From the NCBI GenBank assembly GCA_014728085.1, contig WJMF01000030.1:1-54758 (forward strand): a DNA stretch of 54,758 nucleotides, read 5' to 3'. Below, piece after piece: positions 8,515 to 17,032 of this stretch. A program made the position numbers and the translations under genes. This stretch comes from Candidatus Zhuqueibacterota bacterium. Lineage in GTDB: Bacteria; Zhuqueibacterota; Zhuqueibacteria; Residuimicrobiales; Oceaniaggregativiventaceae. Each line of letters starts with the position of its first letter. Within the stretch, counting starts at the first letter, position 1. A model generated the notes under the pieces. It searched no databases, had not been told where the DNA came from, and worked only from the letters and a program-made list of their open reading frames with translations.

Positions 8515-9660
8515 TTATATTCTCTCTACCCGTCCCCACGTGAGTTTTTGCGATCCTCTTAAAAATTTAAAAAATCCCAGCAATAATCCCAAATTAACCG
8601 CACAGAGATAATACGGGATCAATAAAAGTTTCGGACATTGCGTTTTCATGTCCAGATAGCATCCCAGTCCGGCGAAGAGATAAAACATTATTTGTAATGC
8701 CATGGTGATCTTGTACTGCGTCGCGTCCAGGAGGAACAGATTGGAAATAAATGCCGACAAAAAGAAAAAGGGGATAAACCAGCGAATAATTTTATGAGAC
8801 CAAAATCCAAAGGCTGCGAATCGCCTGGAGGGATTGAGAAGCGATTTGAGTTCAGCGATTGAGTTAAAGTTGGATACGCCAATACGAATCTTTCGCCTGA
8901 ATTCTCCCCGAATCCGGGGAGAGGTGGTTTCGAAAGCGACCGCCTCATTGTCGAAAACAACATCATAACCCGCTTCAACAACCTTGAGAGAGATGACAAA
9001 ATCATCCACCAGGATTTTACGTGTGGACAAGGGGCTATAGAGATTTTTACGAATTGCGTAAATTGCTCCATTTGCACCGATTACCGTCCTGATATAACCT
9101 TCCCATTTTTTGATTTGGGTTTCATATTTCCAATAAAGAGACTCTCCCTGGCCGCTGCTTTTCTGATCAGGATTGGTAAGACAGAGCCGTCCACAAACGC
9201 CCCCCACATTTTTATCTGTAAAATGTTTCATCATGTGTTTGAGCGCATTTTGGTCGTAAATTGTGTTGGCGTCGGAAAAGACAATAATTGTTCCCCGTGC
9301 ACGGGCGACGAGTTCATTTACAACGCTGGCTTTACCACGCCTTGTCTTAAAAATAAACGGTTTAATAATGTTATCTTCGCAGGCGTTGAGGATTTCATCG
9401 GTTTTATCATCCGAGCCATCGGAACCGATCAGAATTTCGAGTTTAGCGTTTGGATAATCGAGCTGATGACAATTTTCAATTTTCTTCGGCAGCGTTTCCT
9501 GTTCATTAAAAGCGGATATAACCATGCTGATGCAGGGGCGGTTTTGGTCATCCACAAATCTTTGGCGGTGATAGAATCGGCTGGTCAGAAACAACAGAGC
9601 CGGATATCCCAAATAGCTGTAAAAAATGACAAGAAGGGATGTCAGAAAAAGTATATTCAT
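8515..9660 (-). CDS. Membrane-bound family 2 glycosyltransferase
   Basis: A 381-residue GT-A fold enzyme with one N-terminal membrane helix, a cytoplasmic catalytic domain and three to four C-terminal helices. Catalytic signposts are VISAFNEQETLP, IGSDGSDD, the DxD-like FSDANT, LVDDFV and a basic RRKIRIG stretch where processive enzymes carry QxxRW. ATG 9660 is favoured over GTG 9693 because AGAGG stands directly before it. It lies between another GT2 and the WbaP-type enzyme, so it probably extends or modifies the lipid-linked repeat. Donor and acceptor are unknown. Confidence 0.85.
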   Translation of the reverse strand: MNILFLTSLLVIFYSYLGYPALLFLTSRFYHRQRFVDDQNRPCISMVISAFNEQETLPKKIENCHQLDYPNAKLEILIGSDGSDDKTDEILNACEDNIIKPFIFKTRRGKASVVNELVARARGTIIVFSDANTIYDQNALKHMMKHFTDKNVGGVCGRLCLTNPDQKSSGQGESLYWKYETQIKKWEGYIRTVIGANGAIYAIRKNLYSPLSTRKILVDDFVISLKVVEAGYDVVFDNEAVAFETTSPRIRGEFRRKIRIGVSNFNSIAELKSLLNPSRRFAAFGFWSHKIIRWFIPFFFLSAFISNLFLLDATQYKITMALQIMFYLFAGLGCYLDMKTQCPKLLLIPYYLCAVNLGLLLGFFKFLRGSQKLTWGRVERI

Positions 9661-9673
9661 GATCCTCTGAACG

Positions 9674-10555
9674 TTAACACCATAATCTTCCACCGTGTTT
9701 TTTTAAATAATGCAAAGCTCTTTCCGAGATTGGATTGCGGTGGTTTTTGAAAAGCTCGACACCTTTTTGAATACCATCTTTAAGGGCGGAAAAATATTCT
9801 TTAAAGGCAAACATTTTTACGGCCTGAACAAACCAATATCCGCTCCACAGTGTCAGATTGATCAAGAGATATCGCAAAGGAAGATGAGGTGCAAGTACGT
9901 AAAAACGGTTACGGAAACAGTAATAGAGTTGTTTTTTTTGTGTAAATCGTCCTTTGAGGGAAGCTTTATGATAAACGACGATATCGGGTGTATAGAGTAT
10001 TTCGAATCCATTCTTTATCATTCGAAAGGAGAGCTCGAGCTCTTCGCCCCAGTACATTAGATCCATAAACGGCCCGGTTTTATCGAATACGGATTTACGG
10101 ATGGCGTTTGCACCTCCGAGAAAATAACTCACTTTCATGGTTTTATCGATTAAACGGCTGTCCGGATGAGGAAATTCCTTGGCATTGATTTGCCGGGAAA
10201 AGTAATTTTCGATCCTGAAAGCAAGGCATCCGATTTTGCCGTGTTCTTTCAGATATTTTTTGATTTTCAGCAAGGCATTTTCAGTCGCCACAACGGCATC
10301 GTCATCCAGAAAAAGAAACACATCACCATTTGCTTGTTTAATGCCGGCATTTCTTCCTCCTGCAACCCCCCTGTTTTCCTGCATACGGTAATATTTGAGA
10401 TCGTTTTGTTTGGGTAAAAGCGAATAAAGCGTGGATTGAGGATCATTGTCGATGACAATTGTTTCAAAATGACCGGCCTGATTCAAAACAGAATGAACAG
10501 CTTCCAGTACATCATTGTGCCGTTTATAGGTGATGATAATTATAGATATATTCAT
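9674..10555 (-). CDS. Family 2 glycosyltransferase (rhamnosyltransferase-like group)
   Basis: A 293-residue GT2 with SIIIITYKRHND at the N terminus, VIDNDPQ, an FLFLDDDAVV metal site, GGANAIRKSVF and the late MYWGEELELSFRMIKNG block that carries the presumed catalytic base. A hydrophobic stretch near residues 220-245 suggests membrane association. This architecture is common among enzymes adding deoxyhexoses to O-antigen or EPS repeats, but the donor is not predictable. It is the first gene of the leftward transcript of polysaccharide locus 1. Confidence 0.85.
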   Translation of the reverse strand: MNISIIIITYKRHNDVLEAVHSVLNQAGHFETIVIDNDPQSTLYSLLPKQNDLKYYRMQENRGVAGGRNAGIKQANGDVFLFLDDDAVVATENALLKIKKYLKEHGKIGCLAFRIENYFSRQINAKEFPHPDSRLIDKTMKVSYFLGGANAIRKSVFDKTGPFMDLMYWGEELELSFRMIKNGFEILYTPDIVVYHKASLKGRFTQKKQLYYCFRNRFYVLAPHLPLRYLLINLTLWSGYWFVQAVKMFAFKEYFSALKDGIQKGVELFKNHRNPISERALHYLKKHGGRLWC

Positions 10556-10640
10556 AAGGGTGTTCTGTTATGCTTTGTTTAATCAAAAACTTAAACAAAA
10601 ATTTTCTATTTTGCAACAGCTTTGCCGTTAAGAAAAAATT

Positions 10641-10668
10641 TTGTTTTTAAATATAAAATGTGTACAAT
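10641..10668 (+). promoter_or_regulatory. Candidate promoter for the Wzz-Wzx-ligase genes in a divergent intergenic region
   Basis: The 158 bases between the divergent GT2 and Wzz genes are A/T rich. A plausible plus-strand promoter is TTGTTT (10641-10646), 16 bases, TACAAT (10663-10668), leaving a leader of about 40 bases with GAGG before ATG 10714. The match is partial and other choices exist; I found no clear minus-strand counterpart. Confidence 0.35.
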
Positions 10669-10713
10669 TTACGATATTGATATGATAAAAATGAGCAATT
10701 TTCAGAGGCAAAA

Positions 10714-11946
10714 ATGAGTCGCAAGAAAACAACTTTTCTAGATTATCTTCAACTGTGTGTTTGTTACAAGTTTTTTATCATTTTTAATTTTCTGGGGGTT
10801 TGTGTTTTGGCGGCGTTATTGAGTTTGATCATTCCCAAAACCTATCGTGCCTATACTGTTATTTTGCCTTCTTCCAGGGCGGGAGACATGCTGGGTCTCT
10901 CTTCAATGCTCGGCGATTTACCGGCCGCCATCGGAAATTTAGGCATCGGCGGGATTTCCGGCGAAACCAGCACCTATTTGGCGATATTACACAGTCGTAC
11001 GGTCAAAGACTCTGTGATCAAAAAGCATAATCTGATGCAACGATATAAAACCGAAACCATGATGGAGGCGAGAAAACAGCTGGAATCCATGGTCGGTATT
11101 AATCTGAACGACGAGGGCAGTATTACGTTGTCGATCGGTACAAAGACCGATTATTTTTCTTATGGCCCGGAAGATATGCCCACGAAAATATTGGCCCGCG
11201 ATATGACCCTTTATTATCTTCAGCAGTTTGAACGGGTAAATGAGCGGCTGCGGAGCGAACGCGCGCGCACCAATCGACAATTTATCGAGCAGCGATATTT
11301 TAAAAACCTGCAGGATCTGGCCGCAGCCGAAGAGGCTTTGAATGCCTTTCAGAATAAATACGGCGCCATTGCATTGCCTGAACAGACCGAAGCGGCTATT
11401 AAAGCCATGGCACAGTTGAAAGGCATGCTGACGGTAAAACAGGTTGAAGCCGATGTTTTGGAGAATTATGTTGACAGAACGCATCCGGACCTGATTAAAT
11501 TAAGAAATGAGATCAGGGAATTACAGAAAAGATATAACGAATATATAAGTGCTTCCGACACCACCAGTCGTAAAAACGATCTATTTTTACCTTTAAAGGA
11601 CATTCCGGATCTCGGATTAAAGTATGCCCGTCTCTTACGCGATGTCAAAATTCAGCAACAGATACAGGAATTCGTATTACCGCTCTACGAGCAGGCTAAA
11701 ATTGAAGAAGTAAAGGAAACACCTGCTGTTCAGGTGCTTGATCCGCCGGTCATACCCGAACGAAAGGAAAGTCCAAAACGGATGTATATGGTATTGATCG
11801 CAGGGGTGCTGAGTTTGATTTTTTCAGCCCTGGTCATCTATTTTATTATGAATTTGGAATATTTGAAAAAGCATAATCCGGAAAAATATGATCAGATCAT
11901 CAGGATCAAAGGCGATATTTTGCGTTATAAACGGCAGAGAAAATAG
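10714..11946 (+). CDS. Wzz-like polysaccharide chain-length determinant (PCP family, no kinase domain)
   Basis: A 410-residue inner-membrane co-polymerase with an N-terminal membrane helix (about residues 21-42), a large periplasmic domain containing a coiled coil (about 190-320), a Pro-rich segment (VLDPPVIPERKESPKR) and a C-terminal helix near 360-385. A short basic cytoplasmic tail follows. Such proteins set the chain length of Wzy-dependent polymers. No Walker motifs are present, so any regulating tyrosine kinase would be encoded elsewhere. The flippase gene follows three bases after the stop. Confidence 0.85.
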   Translation: MSRKKTTFLDYLQLCVCYKFFIIFNFLGVCVLAALLSLIIPKTYRAYTVILPSSRAGDMLGLSSMLGDLPAAIGNLGIGGISGETSTYLAILHSRTVKDSVIKKHNLMQRYKTETMMEARKQLESMVGINLNDEGSITLSIGTKTDYFSYGPEDMPTKILARDMTLYYLQQFERVNERLRSERARTNRQFIEQRYFKNLQDLAAAEEALNAFQNKYGAIALPEQTEAAIKAMAQLKGMLTVKQVEADVLENYVDRTHPDLIKLRNEIRELQKRYNEYISASDTTSRKNDLFLPLKDIPDLGLKYARLLRDVKIQQQIQEFVLPLYEQAKIEEVKETPAVQVLDPPVIPERKESPKRMYMVLIAGVLSLIFSALVIYFIMNLEYLKKHNPEKYDQIIRIKGDILRYKRQRK

Positions 11947-11949
11947 TTC

Positions 11950-13449
11950 ATGTCCACTGAACATCTCCTGAGGCGTACAGCAAAACACTCTCTTTTTTAC
12001 ATTCCCTCTGTAGTGGTTCCGGCCATCGTGGGAATTGTGCTGATTCGTATTTTTACCACAGTTTTTAGCCAGGCGGAATTTGGATACTATAATGTTACCC
12101 TGTCGACTCTGGGGTTAATCAAAGTTTTCAGTGTTGCCTGGTTGTCGACCAGTGCTGTACGGTTTTACGCCGTTTTTAAAAATAAAAACAAAGAACCCGT
12201 TTTTTTTTCCACGCTTTTGATCAGCAGTCTGGTAAGCGCATTTTTTGTTGCGCTGGTTGCGTTTATCATTTTTGTTGCGATTTCTCATCAAATTCAACCA
12301 CAATTGGCCTCTGCCCTGAGAGTGGCATTTCTGGCTTGTATCTTTATTTCTTTTTTTGAAGTGTTTATTGTCATTTTCAGAGCAGCTCTTTTCCCGCAAA
12401 GATACTCTTTTTATTGGATGATGTATGTTATTGCAAAGCCGATTACCGGTTTGCTTGTCATATTCCTTTTTAACATCGGGGTTCAAGGCTTGTTCGTCGG
12501 TTTTTTCATAACATCGTTTTGTCTCGATTTACTGTTGATTAAAAAGTTAAGACTGATTCATTTCTTCAAACTCGGCAACATTTCTCTGCCCCTGATAAAA
12601 CAGTTCGCTTCCTATGGTTTCCCTCTGGCCGCCTCAAATCTGTCCTTTTGGATTCTCTCTCTTTCAGATCGGTATTTGATCGAGTTTTTTAAGGGAAGTG
12701 CACAGGTTGGGCTTTATTCTGTAAGTTATGCTATATCCGAAAAAACGCTGCAATTTGCCTATATGGCACTTATGCTGGCCGCTTACCCGATTATTGTCGA
12801 AAATTGGGAAAAACATGGAGATCGCACCACACAAAAGTTGATATCGGATTTGACAAAATACTATTTTTTTCTGTTTTTACCCATTCTTGTTTTTCTTGTT
12901 GTTCTACCCCGGGAGGTGGTGCTTTTTTTTTCAGACCGGGAATTCGTTCAGGGCGCTGTCGTGTTACCCTTTATCGCTACCGGTACATTTCTTTACGGAT
13001 TATCCCAATATGTCCTCAAGGGGTTTGAGTTATATAAACAAAGTTTTAGTATAACCAAGATCGCATTGGCAGCCGGGGGCATAAATATTGTGTCGAATAT
13101 CCTGCTCATTCCCAGGTTGGGATTTTTAGGAGCCAGCATTAGTTGCAGTGTAGCATTCCTGGTGTATCTGATCCTTGCCATACTCGGCGCCAGGAGGGTT
13201 ATGCCCTGGCTGGTACCTGTCAGAGCTGTTTTCTCAGCCATCGCATCTGCTTCCGGAATGGGTGTTTATCTTTATTTTGCTTCCGGTTGGATTGATAATA
13301 TATTCTTTAAACTGGCTCTGTTGGTGCCCACCGGTCTGATTCTGTTCCTCTTACTGCTATGGGCCACTGGCGGTTTTACCAAGAACGATATCGGCTTTGT
13401 CCGATCCTGTTTCAAATCCGAAAATCCCAGGCAAACACCTCATGATTGA
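11950..13449 (+). CDS. Polysaccharide repeat-unit flippase, Wzx-like (MOP superfamily)
   Basis: A 499-residue integral membrane protein with about 13-14 hydrophobic helices and the usual N-terminal pattern of PST/MOP exporters (FYIPSVVVPAIVGIVLIRIF, then AEFGYYNV). Proteins of this group flip undecaprenyl-pyrophosphate-linked repeats to the periplasmic face. It sits between the chain-length determinant and the ligase/polymerase, which makes a Wzx/Wzy-type export route likely. The last eight bases overlap the next gene. Confidence 0.85.
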   Translation: MSTEHLLRRTAKHSLFYIPSVVVPAIVGIVLIRIFTTVFSQAEFGYYNVTLSTLGLIKVFSVAWLSTSAVRFYAVFKNKNKEPVFFSTLLISSLVSAFFVALVAFIIFVAISHQIQPQLASALRVAFLACIFISFFEVFIVIFRAALFPQRYSFYWMMYVIAKPITGLLVIFLFNIGVQGLFVGFFITSFCLDLLLIKKLRLIHFFKLGNISLPLIKQFASYGFPLAASNLSFWILSLSDRYLIEFFKGSAQVGLYSVSYAISEKTLQFAYMALMLAAYPIIVENWEKHGDRTTQKLISDLTKYYFFLFLPILVFLVVLPREVVLFFSDREFVQGAVVLPFIATGTFLYGLSQYVLKGFELYKQSFSITKIALAAGGINIVSNILLIPRLGFLGASISCSVAFLVYLILAILGARRVMPWLVPVRAVFSAIASASGMGVYLYFASGWIDNIFFKLALLVPTGLILFLLLLWATGGFTKNDIGFVRSCFKSENPRQTPHD

Positions 13450-14782
13450 AGAGATTAGCTATAAAAAATATTTCATGTTTTTTTTGCTTTTCATCTTTAT
13501 GGAAGCATTGCTGTTGATGTTTGTCCTAAAATCAACCACGTTATCACTGGTCATGAGTATGATGATTTTGGCGGCCGTGTTTTTCTTGATTTACCCTGAA
13601 GCGGGCTTTGCGGTTGCGCTGACCAGTAATGTGCTGATCATGATTTTTTTTGATAGTGTCAAATCTCCGTTCCCGGCTCCCCATCTGGTGGTTTATCTGG
13701 CAATGATTGTAGCGGCTCTGTTTATCTACAGTCTCAAGCATGGTCTGGATTCAGAAATGGTTTTGGGAACACCGATAAAGCTTTCCTTTTACCTCTGGCT
13801 GCTGATGATACTCGGCTTGTTTGTAAGCAGCAATCCGGCTTATGGTCGGCATAAAGTGATTTTTTATTTCTTTTATAATCTTCTTTTGATTGTTCTGCCT
13901 CTGATATTTTATAAAGATTTTGAACGACTTGAGAATATTTTCAAAATTGCCTTTTTGGCCGGTCTCGTGCTGGCGTTGTTTAGTTCGCTCAAGGCTCTGA
14001 CGGTTCCCGATTATATTCGTTTCTCACCCAGTGAAAGTGTGAATCCTATCTGGCTGGGACGCAGTCTCGGCATCTCGATGTTGTGTGGTGTTTTTTGGTT
14101 TGTAACATCAAAGCAGGGTTTTACAAAGATTCTTTTTCTTGCCACCATTCCATTTTTTTTATTCCCCATGTTCAGAACCTGGTCGCGGGCGCCTTTGGTC
14201 GGCATGTTAATATGTGTCTTTCTGTTTTATCTTTTGCAGCCCGATCAGCCTCTTTCGAGAAAAATCAAAATCTCTTTGCCTTTTTTGATCTCGAGTATCA
14301 TTATTATTTTAAATACGGCAACGCATCTGGTCTCGCGATTGCGCACTCCAATGATCCAGGAAATGAGTACCGCTTTTCGGCTGCTGGCCTGGCTTAAGGG
14401 GTGGGAGTACTTTATGGCTTCCCCGCTCACTGGCGTTGGTACGGGTGGATATTATATGAAAATGATCTATGGAGATTTTACTTATCCTCATAATCTGTTT
14501 CTGGAAGTTGCCTGTGAGAACGGCATTATTGGATTGGCGATTATGGTGGTATTCGTTATCATCGTTTTAAAGATGGCAGGGAAAAATATCCGAAGGTATC
14601 GAACGCTCGGTAGTGATCTGCTGCAATTATCCATCGCTGTTACCGTTATATTTGTTTATTCGTTGTGGAATGCCATGTTCAGCGGTGCGATATATTCAAA
14701 CGAGATCGTGTGGCTGTCTGCGGGATTAATATATGTTCTCTATCTCAGCCACCAGCGATCCGAGGAACGGCATCAAACGTAG
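13442..14782 (+). CDS. O-antigen ligase / Wzy polymerase family membrane protein
   Basis: A 446-residue protein with about 11-12 membrane helices and the large periplasmic loop of the Wzy_C/WaaL family: an arginine-bearing RTWSRAPLVG segment, then GVGTGGYYMKM and YPHNLFLEVACENGIIGL, where the His and surrounding residues are conserved in this group. It either polymerises repeats or ligates the glycan to a lipid acceptor; sequence alone does not separate the two. ATG 13442 overlaps the end of the flippase gene by eight bases. This gene ends the rightward transcript. Confidence 0.8.
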   Translation: MIEEISYKKYFMFFLLFIFMEALLLMFVLKSTTLSLVMSMMILAAVFFLIYPEAGFAVALTSNVLIMIFFDSVKSPFPAPHLVVYLAMIVAALFIYSLKHGLDSEMVLGTPIKLSFYLWLLMILGLFVSSNPAYGRHKVIFYFFYNLLLIVLPLIFYKDFERLENIFKIAFLAGLVLALFSSLKALTVPDYIRFSPSESVNPIWLGRSLGISMLCGVFWFVTSKQGFTKILFLATIPFFLFPMFRTWSRAPLVGMLICVFLFYLLQPDQPLSRKIKISLPFLISSIIIILNTATHLVSRLRTPMIQEMSTAFRLLAWLKGWEYFMASPLTGVGTGGYYMKMIYGDFTYPHNLFLEVACENGIIGLAIMVVFVIIVLKMAGKNIRRYRTLGSDLLQLSIAVTVIFVYSLWNAMFSGAIYSNEIVWLSAGLIYVLYLSHQRSEERHQT

Positions 14783-14896
14783 TTTCACTCCTCATTTGAT
14801 TTCAGCTTAACGGATCCCCCGGGAAACGATCATATTTCCTTATTTACAGTTTTTGATTTGATTATTCGTCTGAACGATTTGATTCATCGATGCCCC

Positions 14897-16075
14897 TCAA
14901 ACGGAATGATCCAGGGACTCTTTGATGAATGTGGCTAATCGCTCTGCCTGATGTTTTCGGGAGAAAAAGGCGAGTTTTTCAGCGGGCGGTGGCGACCATT
15001 GCTGAAAAGCTGCAAGTGCGGTCGACATTTGATTTTCTTTGCTGATATACGTACCCAGATGAAAGTCATTGATGATTTTTGCAGCTTCATCATCCGGATT
15101 GCCGACACCGAGGATAAATTTTCCGGATTGCATATATTCAAATAGTTTGCCGGTAAGCACACCTTTGCTTTTTCTGTCCAGGCTATTTAAAAACAAGAGA
15201 ATGTCGGATTGTTTTTCCAATTCTACTGCTTGCTGGTGTGGAATGTTTTGTAAAATTTGCACCTGCCCGAAGAGTTTAAATTTTTCAACCATCCGCTTAA
15301 GGTAGGCAACATCGACATCATCAAACACAGCCGCAACGAGGTTATGTCGGGGATGCCTGCTCAGAAACGGAAAAATGATTTGAATCGGCCTGAGGCCGTC
15401 ATACAGGCTGCCGCAATAGCAAAAAGAGACACCGTTCTTCCGTTTTACAGGAGGAATGTGCACCGGCAACTCCCAAAAGCCATTGTAAATCACCCGGGCT
15501 TTTTGCCGGTAGCGTTTGAAGAGCTGTTTGCCAAGGGTTTGAGAAACGGTGCAGACCAGGGCGCTTTGTTGGAGTATTTGTTTTTCCAGTCTGTAAATAA
15601 TCGTTTTGTCCATCGCAGTCCAGTCCTGGAAAGGATTGTCAAGCCAGAGATCGCGATAATCGACGATTAAGGACAAATTGTGTTTGCGGCAAAGATGGCT
15701 TGCAAGATGCAGAGCGTCTTCCGGACCATAGGAGGCCAGAATGGCGTGCTGCTTTTTGAAAATCGAGTCCGGAAGGGCCTTCCCCGCCTTGTAAAAGGGA
15801 CTGTTCAAATAATGCCGCAATGCGCGAACCCCCGATTGCTTGAGGATATTCTTCCAGGCGTGATTGGATTTGCGGAATTGCAATTTTTCAGTTTCCCGGT
15901 GTGTATAGTGAACAATCATATCGTCGATATGCAAATCCAGGTTGCCTTGCCATTGCGGGGTTATGATTTCAACATCGATACCGTAATGGGGCAGATATTT
16001 TGCAAAGCTGTAAAGCCGGTGTGAAGCGATTGTATTTACCGGGGGAAAATATTTTGTGATGAGCAATATCTTCAT
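14897..16075 (-). CDS. Family 4 glycosyltransferase
   Basis: A 392-residue GT-B fold enzyme. The N terminus has the MKILLITKYFPP strand-loop and an acceptor-domain HRLYSFAKYLPHYGIDVEIITP. The C-terminal domain binds the nucleotide sugar, with SDILLFLNSLDRKSKGVLTGKLFEYMQSGK in the place of the usual E-x7-E region. The gene is last in the leftward run OPT transporter - toroid protein - epimerase - GT4 and converges on the ligase gene with 114 bases between them, where I see no convincing terminator. Donor unknown. Confidence 0.82.
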   Translation of the reverse strand: MKILLITKYFPPVNTIASHRLYSFAKYLPHYGIDVEIITPQWQGNLDLHIDDMIVHYTHRETEKLQFRKSNHAWKNILKQSGVRALRHYLNSPFYKAGKALPDSIFKKQHAILASYGPEDALHLASHLCRKHNLSLIVDYRDLWLDNPFQDWTAMDKTIIYRLEKQILQQSALVCTVSQTLGKQLFKRYRQKARVIYNGFWELPVHIPPVKRKNGVSFCYCGSLYDGLRPIQIIFPFLSRHPRHNLVAAVFDDVDVAYLKRMVEKFKLFGQVQILQNIPHQQAVELEKQSDILLFLNSLDRKSKGVLTGKLFEYMQSGKFILGVGNPDDEAAKIINDFHLGTYISKENQMSTALAAFQQWSPPPAEKLAFFSRKHQAERLATFIKESLDHSV

Positions 16076-16099
16076 TCAAGGCCATCCGATGCCATTTGT

Positions 16100-17032
16100 T
16101 TATTCGTGGTAATCCATATAATAGTCAAGATACAGATTGTTGAAATGGGGGTCTTTGGTTATTCTATAGAGATACTTGATTTGATCCGTATGTACAAGAT
16201 GATAATCCGGATAAGCTATCTTGTACTTGAGACTATAGCGGCTATAACCGCCGGTTTGTCTGTAAAGAGACAGATGGTCTGCCATCGTGGTGAGTCCGGC
16301 TTGCAGATAGGTTTTAACATCTTCTCTGTTGTCGATTAAATAGTAATCATAAAGACCAAAGAGAGCAAAAATATATCCATTTAGGACATGATTGGGATCG
16401 AGTTCAGGGTATTCCTCGATCCAGTAATAATGGTCATTATCAACATACGCGATCCATGGATCAGACAAACCCTTGAAAAGCGTAAAGCTTTTGAAAATTT
16501 GACTGCATATTTCCAGATAGCGGGATTTTTGTGTCACTTCATACAGTCTGGCCATTGCAGAGAGGATTTGTCCCTGGGCCATGCCGGAGTACCAGGGAGC
16601 TTTCATTTTAATCCCAAAACCGCCCAGATTCCAGTCAAATTCATAGGGAAAATAGAGAGCGTCGTTGTATTTCAAAGCATTGTCGACCAGCTTTTCAGCA
16701 AAGCGCTCTGTTTCGACAATATAGTTATCGTTATCGGTGCGATAATAGCTGGCAATAAAATGTATCATTTTTTGCGCAATTTGGACAGGATGATAATAGT
16801 GATTGCCGTTGAGCTCGAAAACGATAATTCCATGACTATCCGTAGCATAATCATTTAGTTTAGCCGGAATCCACCAGGCATAAGGTTTATCATTGAATGG
16901 CAGTTCATAAATACTATAATCATTATATTTAAATTCCGTCTCGACTCCCGAATCATTTACAGTCTCAAACCTGGTTTCACAAGCGATGAACAGAAATATC
17001 AGTAAAAAGAAAAATCTTTTAACGATGGTCAT
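16100..17032 (-). CDS. Lipoprotein with D-glucuronyl C5-epimerase C-terminal domain
   Basis: A 310-residue protein with a lipoprotein signal (hydrophobic core, then LFIAC; Cys18). The rest resembles the glucuronyl C5-epimerase C-terminal domain (Pfam PF06662), an alpha/alpha barrel. Visible signposts are APWYSGMAQGQILSAMARLYE, LNGYIFALFGLYDYY, and a C-terminal tyrosine-rich GGYSRYSLKYK. In characterised relatives this domain helps convert D-glucuronate to L-iduronate in a polymer. Location would be periplasmic or outer-membrane-anchored. Its start overlaps the end of the upstream secreted-protein gene by four bases (ATGA). Enzymatic activity is inferred; a binding-only role is possible. Confidence 0.78.
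   Translation of the reverse strand: MTIVKRFFFLLIFLFIACETRFETVNDSGVETEFKYNDYSIYELPFNDKPYAWWIPAKLNDYATDSHGIIVFELNGNHYYHPVQIAQKMIHFIASYYRTDNDNYIVETERFAEKLVDNALKYNDALYFPYEFDWNLGGFGIKMKAPWYSGMAQGQILSAMARLYEVTQKSRYLEICSQIFKSFTLFKGLSDPWIAYVDNDHYYWIEEYPELDPNHVLNGYIFALFGLYDYYLIDNREDVKTYLQAGLTTMADHLSLYRQTGGYSRYSLKYKIAYPDYHLVHTDQIKYLYRITKDPHFNNLYLDYYMDYHE

Noticed and set aside
9115-9750. A 211-codon plus-strand frame across two GT2 genes
   Set aside because: Antisense shadow of two genes with clear GT2 motifs; it spans both and their junction.
10987-11484. A 165-codon frame antisense to the Wzz-like gene
   Set aside because: No recognisable features; the opposite strand encodes a coherent chain-length determinant.
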